Source of the DNA: an uncultured Campylobacter sp.
GTDB taxonomy: Bacteria; Campylobacterota; Campylobacteria; Campylobacterales; Campylobacteraceae
Length of the DNA stretch: 5,123 bases
NCBI RefSeq assembly: GCF_938030785.1
Contig: NZ_CALHIK010000042.1
Location: 1 to 5,123 of the forward strand
Direction of reading: 5' to 3'
Shown here: in pieces, positions 1 to 4,881 of the stretch
Numbering within the stretch: the first letter of the stretch is position 1
How the letters are laid out: every line of letters begins with the position of its first letter
The notes under the pieces: model-generated
The model's input: only the letters and a program-made list of their open reading frames with translations
Told to the model about the DNA's origin: nothing
Databases searched by the model: none
Made by a program: the position numbers and the translations under genes

Positions 1-1
1 T

Positions 2-223
2 CCTATATTTGAAGAAGAATACAATAAAATAAAAAAAGAATCTGAAGAATATATTGCTTATTTAGAAAGTAGAAAAGGTGAAATGGTTGCCTATGTACCA
101 TCAACAAGTAGAGTAGCTCCTCGTAGTGCATATTACACAGGAACTTCTAATAAAGGCGGAACAAGAGAAGATGCAAAAAAAGATGCTGAAAAAATAAAAG
201 AAGCAGTAAAAAAATCAAAATAG
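2..223 (+). CDS. 3' end of a Lys/Glu-rich protein of unknown function (partial)
   Basis: An open frame enters from the left edge and gives 73 codons before TAG at 221-223. I do not recognise the product. About a third of the residues are Lys or Glu. They form two charged, helix-prone blocks (visible residues about 3-27 and 55-73), possibly coiled coil, on either side of a Ser/Thr/Tyr/Arg/Gly-rich stretch (about 31-53) that contains APRSAYYTG. No signal peptide or membrane segment is visible. An internal ATG at 83-85 has AAAAGG just upstream and could start a 46-residue product, but the frame is open to the edge with the same composition, so a longer protein is more likely. Codons are strongly A/T-ending, unlike every other gene here. 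A strong terminator follows 15 bases after the stop. Confidence 0.6.
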   Translation, partial: PIFEEEYNKIKKESEEYIAYLESRKGEMVAYVPSTSRVAPRSAYYTGTSNKGGTREDAKKDAEKIKEAVKKSK

Positions 224-238
224 TACTTGGGTTATTAG

Positions 239-278
239 GAGCTATTACAAATTAACTAATTTGTAATAGCTCTTTTTT
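239..278 (+). terminator. Strong intrinsic terminator of the left-edge gene
   Basis: A perfect 15-bp stem (239-253 pairing with 258-272, starting GAGCTATTAC) closes a 4-base AACT loop and is followed directly by six T residues (273-278) on the plus strand. This is a textbook rho-independent terminator ending the partial gene at 2-223. On the minus strand the same hairpin has no T run after it, so it should act mainly in the plus direction. The truncated NADAR frame on the other strand reads into it and stops at 245-247. Confidence 0.92.
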
Positions 279-562
279 ATTAAAATTAATATCCGCGCCT
301 TGCTCGCCATCATAAACTGCTCGGCGCATAGATACTCATCGGCATCTACGGCAAAAGGCGAGCTCTGCCACTGCCCGAGGCAGGATTCGTCCGCGGCCGC
401 ATCCGGCTTGTAGAAAAATAGAAATTCGTGCGCTTCGGAAGAATTTATTAGCGAGGTTTTGTCGTATTTCGCGCTCCGTCGCGCTGAAATTTCATACAAA
501 CCGCCACTGCGTGTATGTTTTGTGTAAAATTTAAGAGGAAATTTTATAAAATTTAAATCCAA
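245..562 (-). pseudogene. NADAR-domain protein, N-terminal half only (truncated gene)
   Basis: The minus-strand frame encodes 105 residues. About residues 47-91 match the start of the NADAR domain (YbiA-like N-glycosidases acting on ADP-ribose linked substrates): HEFLFFYK, then GQWQSSPF, then CAEQFMMASKAR. The family is normally about 150-190 residues. Here homology stops after residue 91, and the last 14 residues (rich in I, L, K and Y) are read from AT-rich foreign DNA up to TAA at 245-247. The C-terminal part of the fold, with its WG and NLLG motifs, is missing, so the product should be inactive. The frame can begin at a TTG at 560-562, but no good ribosome binding site supports it and the first 40 or so residues are not recognisable; a later start is possible. 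It is divergent from the SMR gene, whose ATG is 15 bases away. NADAR enzymes are known to reverse guanine ADP-ribosylation, for example as antitoxins to DarT1-type toxins; no toxin gene is visible here. Confidence 0.75.
545..552 (+). promoter_or_regulatory. Candidate -10 box for the SMR gene
   Basis: TATAAAAT lies 25 bases before the SMR start codon, in an AT-rich stretch, and would put transcription start near 558-560. No clear -35 is seen, which is normal for Campylobacter sigma-70 promoters. AAATTT-rich spacers make chance matches common, so this is only a candidate. Confidence 0.35.
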
Positions 563-577
563 ATTTTAGGAGCACTT

Positions 578-901
578 ATGGGATACTTTTATTTGGGCAT
601 TGCGATAGTTTTGGAGCTGGTGGGAACCAACTGTATGAAGCTCTCGGACGGATTTAGCAAGCTAAATTATTCGCTCGCTACGCTGGCGGCATACGGCGCC
701 TGCTTTTATTTTTTGGCACTCGCGCTAAAAACGGTAAAGCTTAGCGTCGCCTACGCCACGTGGGGTGGGCTTGGCATAGTGTTGGCATCGCTACTTTCGG
801 TGTTTTACTTCCACGAAAAACTCTCTGCGCCCGCGATCTGCGGCATAGCGCTCATCGTGATAGGCACGGCGATGTGTAATTTCTTCGGCGCAGGCCACTA
901 A
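578..901 (+). CDS. Small multidrug resistance (SMR) family efflux transporter, EmrE/EbrB-like
   Basis: The 107-residue inner-membrane protein matches SMR proton antiporters in length and layout, with four membrane segments at about 4-21, 31-51, 57-76 and 84-104. Glu13 in segment 1 (IVLELVGT) corresponds to the essential Glu14 of EmrE, which binds either substrate or protons. Tyr39, Tyr59 and Trp62 line up with EmrE Tyr40, Tyr60 and Trp63. YATWGGLGIV in segment 3 is the family signature, with Gly in place of EmrE Ser64. KLSDGF after segment 1 is also typical. The start is well supported by AGGAG at 568-572, five bases before ATG. By family, it probably works as a dimer exporting lipophilic or quaternary-ammonium cations; the signature is closer to the EmrE/Ebr type than to the guanidinium exporter (SugE/Gdx) type. 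No second SMR gene is adjacent, so a homodimer is likely. The gene is intact although both neighbours are broken NADAR pieces. Exact substrates cannot be read from sequence. Confidence 0.95.
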   Translation: MGYFYLGIAIVLELVGTNCMKLSDGFSKLNYSLATLAAYGACFYFLALALKTVKLSVAYATWGGLGIVLASLLSVFYFHEKLSAPAICGIALIVIGTAMCNFFGAGH

Positions 902-915
902 GGCCGCGCGCCTTT
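887..915 (+). terminator. Probable terminator overlapping the SMR stop codon
   Basis: GGCGC (887-891) pairs with GCGCC (908-912) and GGCC (893-896) with GGCC (902-905), with a small internal loop (A opposite GC). The apical loop is ACTAA, whose last three bases are the TAA stop of the SMR gene. Only three T residues (913-915) follow, so termination may be modest. Confidence 0.5.
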
Positions 916-999
916 GCGAGCTAGCAATGCGTTTAAATTTGGGCGAGGAATAGGGTGTAAAAGCGGATCGAATGACGCAGTGGCTAAATTTTAAGCCGC

Positions 1000-1119
1000 C
1001 TAATCTCGCAAAAATTTCTTATCGATCAGATCGTAGTTTTTATACAGCCTACGCAGCTCGTCTCGCAACTCCATCAGCGCAAAGCCGAGCAGATTTTGCT
1101 CACGCCCTTTCCTTAAATT
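1000..1119 (-). pseudogene. C-terminal remnant of a NADAR-domain gene
   Basis: A minus-strand frame of 39 codons, open from just after a TAA at 1120-1122 to its own TAG at 1000-1002, contains REQNLLGFALMELRDEL (residues 6-22) followed by a charged tail ending KKFLRD. From family knowledge, NADAR proteins end with a motif of the form WRGxNLLGxALMxVRDxL, and this piece fits it closely. The upstream part of the domain is absent: the frame is stopped and the DNA turns into AAATTT-rich spacer. A GTG at 1101-1103 with AAGGA before it is in another frame and gives only nine codons. The in-frame ATG at 1072-1074 would cut the motif and has no ribosome binding site. I call it a gene remnant. It is on the same strand as the N-terminal remnant at 245-562 but upstream of it, with the SMR gene between on the other strand. 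Confidence 0.6.
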
Positions 1120-1142
1120 TTATTTTGAAGCATAGCTTGAAA

Positions 1143-1181
1143 TTTGCCCAAATTTAACCTGCGAGTTGAAATTTAGGCAAA
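1143..1181. repeat. Imperfect inverted repeat (hairpin) with AAATTT ends
   Basis: TTTGCCCAAATTT (1143-1155) and AAATTTAGGCAAA (1169-1181) pair over 13 positions with one mismatch, around a 13-base loop in which AAC and GTT can also pair. Neither side has a T run, so it is not a standard terminator. It lies between two minus-strand coding remains and could help stop readthrough from the periplasmic protein gene. Confidence 0.5.
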
Positions 1182-1183
1182 AT

Positions 1184-1223
1184 GCGGCTAAGCTAGCAAA
1201 GCCCGCCCGACTAAATTAGCCGC
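1184..1223 (-). terminator. Weak candidate terminator of the periplasmic protein gene
   Basis: GCGGCTAA (1184-1191) pairs perfectly with TTAGCCGC (1216-1223), leaving a 24-base loop. On the minus strand the hairpin starts just after the stop codon at 1228-1230 and is followed by ATTTT. The long loop and short T run make this only a candidate; the adjacent hairpin at 1143-1181 may contribute. Confidence 0.35.
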
Positions 1224-1227
1224 AAAT

Positions 1228-1938
1228 TTAGTCGCAGAAGCGCTCGTCTGTGCGGTATTTCTTACGCTCAGCGATGTAATCGGCTCTGTTTTTTGGATCG
1301 GCGAAATACTGCTTTTGCTTCTGCTGATCGGCTTTGAGCTTTTCTATTACTTCCTTTAAAGCCGCCTTGCGGTCGCTAGCCATGGATGGGAATTTATCCG
1401 AAAATATCGCCTTGTATGGATGATCCTTTACCCAATCGACCGCCTTTTCGACTATGATCTGTTGCTTGTCGATGTCGCAGAATGCGTAGGGGTTGATCAC
1501 GTCGCCCGCAAGGTGCATGAAAGCGGAATTTGCCTCGACCGTCTCCATAAACATCGCGCCGCTGACGTCGATTACCGAAGCGAAGGAGATGAAGCGGTAT
1601 TTGCCCGCGTAGAACCAAAATACGGCGTCGTCCTTAAGCCCCAGATCATAAGCGCGCGCAGCGACGGTCATCAGCGTAGTCGGAGCGACCATGTCCGGAG
1701 CGTCCTCGATGATTTTGATCGCTTTTTTTAGGCTCGGCACGTCGTTTTTCATCAACAGATCGTCGATCGGCTCGTAAACGTGCACGTATTCAGGTTTACC
1801 CTCCTTAGCCGAATAAAACGGCGAAACATAGATGTCGATCGAAGTGATTTTTTCCACCTTATCCTCGCCACCCTCGCCTTGGGCGCTCAAAGTCGCAGCC
1901 GCCGCCGCACAGAGCAGCAGTGAGCGAAATTTTTTCAT
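1228..1938 (-). CDS. Secreted periplasmic protein of unknown function
   Basis: The 236-residue protein begins with a clear Sec signal peptide (MKKFRSLLLC then an Ala-rich core) with a likely signal peptidase I site after LSA (residue 19). Cys10 lies inside the hydrophobic core and does not fit a lipobox, so a lipoprotein is unlikely. The mature part is mostly helical. LKDDAVFWFYAG (101-112), followed by KYR, and GDVINPYAFCDID (145-157) resemble motifs I recall from an unnamed family of proteobacterial exported proteins with DEAVFWFYAGQLR and GxxINxYAFxDI; this is memory, not a search. The C-terminal 50 residues are highly charged and probably helical. The mature chain has two cysteines, Cys154 and Cys235 (second from last), which could form a disulfide. 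The start is set by AAAGGAGAGG at 1941-1950, two bases before ATG. It has its own promoter and appears to be a single-gene unit. No function can be assigned. Confidence 0.85.
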   Translation of the reverse strand: MKKFRSLLLCAAAAATLSAQGEGGEDKVEKITSIDIYVSPFYSAKEGKPEYVHVYEPIDDLLMKNDVPSLKKAIKIIEDAPDMVAPTTLMTVAARAYDLGLKDDAVFWFYAGKYRFISFASVIDVSGAMFMETVEANSAFMHLAGDVINPYAFCDIDKQQIIVEKAVDWVKDHPYKAIFSDKFPSMASDRKAALKEVIEKLKADQQKQKQYFADPKNRADYIAERKKYRTDERFCD

Positions 1939-1977
1939 AACCTCTCCTTTGGTTAAATTTTATGAATTCTCTTCGTA

Positions 1978-1983
1978 ATTATA
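1978..1983 (-). promoter_or_regulatory. -10 box of the periplasmic protein gene
   Basis: On the minus strand there is a perfect TATAAT preceded by AAGG, 39 bases before the ATG, which would put transcription start near 1970 and give a leader of about 30 bases that carries the strong ribosome binding site. No -35 consensus is visible 17 bases upstream, as usual in Campylobacter. Confidence 0.65.
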
Positions 1984-2099
1984 CCTTGAAATTTAAGAGC
2001 GCGAGCTTGATTTTTAACGAATATATTTTTGCGGAATTTTAATTTTTGCAGCGGCTCTATTTTCTTTTTATTCGGCTTTACCGCGATGCTTTACGCGGC

Positions 2100-2130
2100 T
2101 AAATTTAAGCGCCGTTAGCTGCTAAATTTA
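2100..2130 (-). repeat. Hairpin just after the propeller-like gene
   Basis: TAAATTTAAGC (2100-2110) can pair with GCTAAATTTA (2121-2130) with one bulged A, around a 10-base loop. It begins five bases after the stop codon of the minus-strand gene ending at 2135. No T run follows on that strand, but its place suggests a 3' end or terminator role. Confidence 0.35.
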
Positions 2131-2134
2131 CATT

Positions 2135-3085
2135 TCAATTTAGCTCGCTCACGCAAATTTTATAAATTTTGGCGCCTTTTGAAAGAGCTAAATATTCGCC
2201 GTTCCCGTACGAGCCGTAGCCCTCATTTTTGTTATTTTTCGAGCCGTCTGCGCCGAGAAAATTTAGGCTGATTTTTCTGTCAAATTCTAGCGTTTCGCCT
2301 TTAAATTTAAACAAAAACAGCTCATCTTTGTCGTTATCAGCCAGGCAAAACAGCACGCTTCGCTCATCCAGCGCGAAGTCGCGGCTCGCAAAAATATAAT
2401 CGCTCTTTGAAAATTCTAGCTCGCACGTTTCAATAGCCGCGGAGCCCGGTTTGTAAGAACTGATTTTCGGAGTATACGCCGTGGCTTGCCCGTCCTTGAT
2501 ACACACGAAATCAAAGCTACTGCAATAGTGCGCGTAGCACGCGCCGCCAAATAGATTTATCGCGTAGCAGTCGTGAATCCGGCTGAGGTCAAATCCATAG
2601 AGCTTTTCGCCCGCCTCGTTCCAAACGGCGAGTTCACACTCGTCTCCGCCGAAGTTGCCGAAGAGCCCGTCGCCAAAATATGAAACGTAGAGTCGCCCGC
2701 CCTGCGCTATGATCTTTGCTATGCCGTCGCCCACGCAAATTTTGCCTGTCCGGGCGCCCAGCTCATCGATAAATTTTAAATTTTCCTCGCCGCGTTTTAG
2801 CTTCTCATCGTAGCGCGAGCGAGCGTTTAGCAGCGCCCAACGGTTTGGAAAATCCACGGGCGCGGCGAAGTGGTAGCCGTTTTCGTCCGCGCCGGTTTTT
2901 ATCTCGCGCAGCCGCCCATTTTGCATAAATTTTATGACGTATTCGCCCGCATCCTCGCATAGAAAATATATCTCGCCGTGCTCGGTGATACCGATGCTGA
3001 CGAGCTCTCGCGCCTCTTTTGGCGTTAGTTCGTAGCAAGGGGTTAAATTTAACCGCGATTCTTTGATTTTAACGGACTTTGACAT
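2135..3085 (-). CDS. Cytoplasmic beta-propeller-like protein of unknown function
   Basis: The 316-residue protein has no signal peptide or membrane segment. Repeated short strand patterns ending in small turns (GEIYFLCEDAG, GGRLYVSYFGDG, RSVLFCLADN, GEYLALSKGAKIY) suggest a beta-propeller. Three stretches stand out: VGDGIAKI (118-125), YVSYFGDGLFGNFGG (133-147) and HDCYAINLFG (171-180). They resemble motifs I recall from an unnamed, widely scattered bacterial family with GDGI, then SYFDEGVFGN, then DCYALNV; this needs a profile search. There are nine cysteines, many in the central third. The ATG lies nine bases after the pyk stop codon on the same strand, so co-transcription with pyk is likely. 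No Shine-Dalgarno sequence is seen before the start (the gap reads AAAATCAAA), so translation may depend on ribosomes finishing pyk. No function is assigned. Confidence 0.8.
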   Translation of the reverse strand: MSKSVKIKESRLNLTPCYELTPKEARELVSIGITEHGEIYFLCEDAGEYVIKFMQNGRLREIKTGADENGYHFAAPVDFPNRWALLNARSRYDEKLKRGEENLKFIDELGARTGKICVGDGIAKIIAQGGRLYVSYFGDGLFGNFGGDECELAVWNEAGEKLYGFDLSRIHDCYAINLFGGACYAHYCSSFDFVCIKDGQATAYTPKISSYKPGSAAIETCELEFSKSDYIFASRDFALDERSVLFCLADNDKDELFLFKFKGETLEFDRKISLNFLGADGSKNNKNEGYGSYGNGEYLALSKGAKIYKICVSELN

Positions 3086-3094
3086 TTTGATTTT

Positions 3095-4564
3095 TTAAAT
3101 TTTACCGCTAAAGCCCGTTTTCGCCGCGTCGCGGTAGAAATCGATCTGATCTTTTTTGATGATACGGATGTAGTCGGTGCTGCCGGGATGCCCGCTTTGA
3201 AAGCCCGCCGTCATCACGTAGGTGCCGTTCTCTTCGATGAGCCCGCGCTGCAGAGCCTCGCTTATGATACGTGCGAGCAGCGAGTTGATGCTCGTTTTTT
3301 CACTGACCATCGCGGGATTTACGCCCCACACGAGACTTAGCGCGTGCGCGGTCTGCTCGTCGTGTGCGATTGCGATGATGTCGATTTTTGCGCGGTTGCG
3401 TGCCAGTTTGATCGCCGAGCGTCCCGAGCCCGTGATCGAAAGTATCGCGCCCGCGCCCAGTCTTGCGGCAAGCGCTGCGGTGCTTGAGGTGATCATATCG
3501 GTCTCGTCGTAGAAATCGTAATCGTTAAATTTATCGTAAGGATAGATCTTTTCGGTCTCGCGGATCGTCTCGCTCATCGCGGCGACCACGGCTGCGGGGT
3601 TTTTGCCGATGGCGCTTTCCTCGCTTAGCATCACCGCGTCGGTGCCGTCGAGCACGGCGTTTGCGACGTCGCTGATCTCGGCTCTGGTGGCGCGCTCGTG
3701 CTCGGTCATGCTAAGCATCATCTGCGTGGCGGTGATGACGGGCTTTGAGCGGGCGTTGGCAAGAGCTATGATGTGCTTTTGGATGCGCGGGATCTCATAA
3801 AACGGCATCTCGATGCCCAGATCTCCGCGCGCGACCATTATGCCGTCGCTTGCCTCGATGATCTTTTCAATATTTTCGACTGCGTCGAATTTCTCGATCT
3901 TGGCGTAAATTTTAGCCTTTGAGCCCAGAGAGTTTAAAATTTCGCGCACGCGCAGGATGTCGTTTTGCGACTGCACGAAGGAGATGCCTACGAAATTTAC
4001 GCCGTGCGCCGCGCCCCAGCGCAGATCCTCGAGGTCCTTTTGCGTAATAACGTCGATATTTAGGCGGGTATTTGGGAAGTTCACCCCCTTATTCGAGCTT
4101 AAAAAGCCGTCGTTTTCGAGCACCGCTCGCACGCCTTGCTCGCTTACCGCGACTACCTTGGCGCGGATCGAGCCGTCGTAGAGGTAGATAAACTCGCCAG
4201 CCTTCATCAGCGGCAAAATTTCGGGGTGGTTGATACACAGCTCGTATTCGCCCTCGCCGGTCTTTTTGCCGATGATTTCGCGAGGAAGGAAGGTGATTTT
4301 ATCGCCTGTTTTTAGTTTAAAATTTTCCTCGAGCTTGCCGACGCGAATCTTTGGGCCGCTGATGTCCTGAAAGACGCCTACGCGCACACCCAAGCTCTTT
4401 TCTACGGCGCGGATTTTGTTTAAATTTGCCTCGTGATACTCGTGCGTGCCGTGGCTGAAGTTCATCCTAAAGGCATTGCAGCCCGCCTTTACCATCGCGC
4501 TCATCATCTCTTCGCTGTCGCTTGCGGGTCCGATGGTCGCTAAAATTTTGGTTTTTTTTAACAT
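3095..4564 (-). CDS. pyk: Pyruvate kinase
   Basis: Pyruvate kinase transfers phosphate from phosphoenolpyruvate to ADP, giving pyruvate and ATP, the last step of glycolysis, in the cytoplasm, normally as a homotetramer. At 489 residues it is full length. The N-terminal TIM barrel opens with KTKILATIGPAS (4-15). Arg33, Asn35 and Ser37 in FRMNFSHG and Asp67 in QDISGPKIR bind substrate and cation. The B domain covers about 72-165. The catalytic lysine is Lys222 in AKIEK; Glu224 and Asp248 (ARGDLG) are the divalent metal ligands, and Thr280 in TATQM is the usual active-site threonine. TRAEISDVANAVLDGTDAVM (293-312) is highly conserved; the following SEES replaces the commoner SGET, a variant I recall from Campylobacter enzymes. 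The C-terminal domain (about 355-475) ends in the usual GSTDYIRI-type strand. AAGGAAG at 4569-4575 supports the start. In Campylobacter, many of which cannot use sugars, Pyk mainly links phosphoenolpyruvate and pyruvate pools. Confidence 0.98.
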   Translation of the reverse strand: MLKKTKILATIGPASDSEEMMSAMVKAGCNAFRMNFSHGTHEYHEANLNKIRAVEKSLGVRVGVFQDISGPKIRVGKLEENFKLKTGDKITFLPREIIGKKTGEGEYELCINHPEILPLMKAGEFIYLYDGSIRAKVVAVSEQGVRAVLENDGFLSSNKGVNFPNTRLNIDVITQKDLEDLRWGAAHGVNFVGISFVQSQNDILRVREILNSLGSKAKIYAKIEKFDAVENIEKIIEASDGIMVARGDLGIEMPFYEIPRIQKHIIALANARSKPVITATQMMLSMTEHERATRAEISDVANAVLDGTDAVMLSEESAIGKNPAAVVAAMSETIRETEKIYPYDKFNDYDFYDETDMITSSTAALAARLGAGAILSITGSGRSAIKLARNRAKIDIIAIAHDEQTAHALSLVWGVNPAMVSEKTSINSLLARIISEALQRGLIEENGTYVMTAGFQSGHPGSTDYIRIIKKDQIDFYRDAAKTGFSGKI

Positions 4565-4746
4565 TTTTCTTCCTTAAATTTATTAAATTTAGCGCGGTTT
4601 TAAGGGCGTTTCACGCAAAGCCGCCGCATAAGATCGTTCGCCGAAGCGCTGCGTTTGTGTTCGTGCCAAAGCCGGCTGCTTAATTGGGCGCTGCACAAAA
4701 GCCGCATAATACGCGCCGCAAAAAGCCGTGCGGTAGCTGCGTCTAT

Positions 4747-4788
4747 CATTGCGCCGTACAAAACGAGCCGTATAGACGGCGCTGTATA
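4747..4788. repeat. Three degenerate 14-bp tandem units with nested hairpins
   Basis: Units 4747-4760, 4761-4774 and 4775-4788 share the core G-N-G-C-Y-G-T-A-Y-A at the same spacing, and adjacent units agree at about 9 of 14 positions. GCGCCGT (4751-4757) can pair with ACGGCGC (4776-4782), or GCCGT (4767-4771) with ACGGC (4776-4780) around an ATAG loop; the two foldings are mutually exclusive. Confidence 0.4.
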
Positions 4789-4853
4789 AACCGTACCGCG
4801 CAAAACTGCGCGATAAACACGTCTCGCAAAGCATACAGAGCAAAACGCGCCGA

Positions 4854-4872
4854 GCAAATTTTAAAATTTTGC
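4854..4872 (-). terminator. Palindrome after the right-edge gene, possible terminator
   Basis: A perfect 14-base palindrome, AAATTTTAAAATTT (4856-4869), is flanked by GC on both sides (one extra T on the right). It lies 9 bases beyond the stop codon of the minus-strand gene ending at 4882. It is AT-rich with little room for a loop and has no long T run after it, so termination is a guess from position. Confidence 0.3.
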
Positions 4873-4881
4873 GCTTAAGCT

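Larger units (their letters stand above)
1..290. mobile_element. Edge of AT-rich, probably acquired DNA
   Basis: By hand count, positions 1-290 contain about 28% G+C, while 291-420 contain about 58%. The switch is abrupt and falls inside the minus-strand NADAR reading frame, just after the conserved MMASKAR motif, where homology to the family stops. The AT-rich strip holds the end of one plus-strand open frame and its terminator. No integrase, transposase, terminal inverted repeat or att duplication is visible inside the window, so the kind of element (prophage, integrative element, genomic island) cannot be named. That it is acquired DNA is inferred from composition and from the broken gene. 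The boundary is placed at about 288-293. Confidence 0.5.
902..1227. other. Spacer between SMR gene and periplasmic protein gene
   Basis: Apart from the NADAR C-terminal remnant and two inverted repeats listed separately, no gene is supported here. A plus-strand frame at 972-1157 has no ribosome binding site and no recognisable content. The palindrome AAATTT occurs eight times between 935 and 1229, a density typical of intergenic DNA in this Campylobacter group. Confidence 0.6.
4565..4881. other. GC-rich non-coding gap upstream of pyk with degenerate repeats and hairpins
   Basis: This 317-base gap has no supported gene. AAAGCCG occurs at 4617, 4668, 4698 and 4722; GCCGCATAA occurs at 4623-4631 and 4701-4709. 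Several short hairpins are present, listed below or nested: GCGT/ACGC (4606-4616), GCCGT/ACGGC (4767-4780) and CGCGC/GCGCG (4797-4812). Long overlapping frames exist on both strands, but none has a ribosome binding site or a protein-like composition; they reflect the scarcity of stop codons in GC-rich repeats. It should contain the pyk promoter, but I see no convincing TATAAT on the minus strand. It may be decayed coding DNA or a structured leader. Confidence 0.55.

Noticed and set aside
239..272. Perfect inverted repeat as a transposon end or attachment site
   Set aside because: The T6 run directly after it and its place just after a stop codon make it a terminator; no partner copy is in the window.
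1072..1103. GTG at 1101-1103 with AAGGA upstream, followed by overlapping TGATG, as a real small gene start
   Set aside because: The GTG frame gives only nine codons, and the ATG lies inside a conserved NADAR motif; more likely a coincidence in decayed DNA.
972..1157. Plus-strand open frame of 61 codons
   Set aside because: No ribosome binding site, no recognisable content, and it overlaps the NADAR C-terminal remnant, which explains the DNA better.
1394..1731. Extra frames on both strands inside the periplasmic protein gene
   Set aside because: They overlap a gene with a signal peptide, promoter and good ribosome binding site, and have low-complexity, unconvincing sequences.
3222..4181. 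Plus-strand open frames antisense to pyk
   Set aside because: Shadows of the pyk codon pattern; the minus-strand protein has all pyruvate kinase motifs.
4747..4788. CRISPR-like short repeats
   Set aside because: Units are 14 bp, poorly conserved and directly adjacent, with no spacers.
4589..4878. Three overlapping frames of 64-85 codons on both strands upstream of pyk
   Set aside because: All are open at once in GC-rich repeat DNA, lack ribosome binding sites and have implausible composition (rich in R, C and Y).
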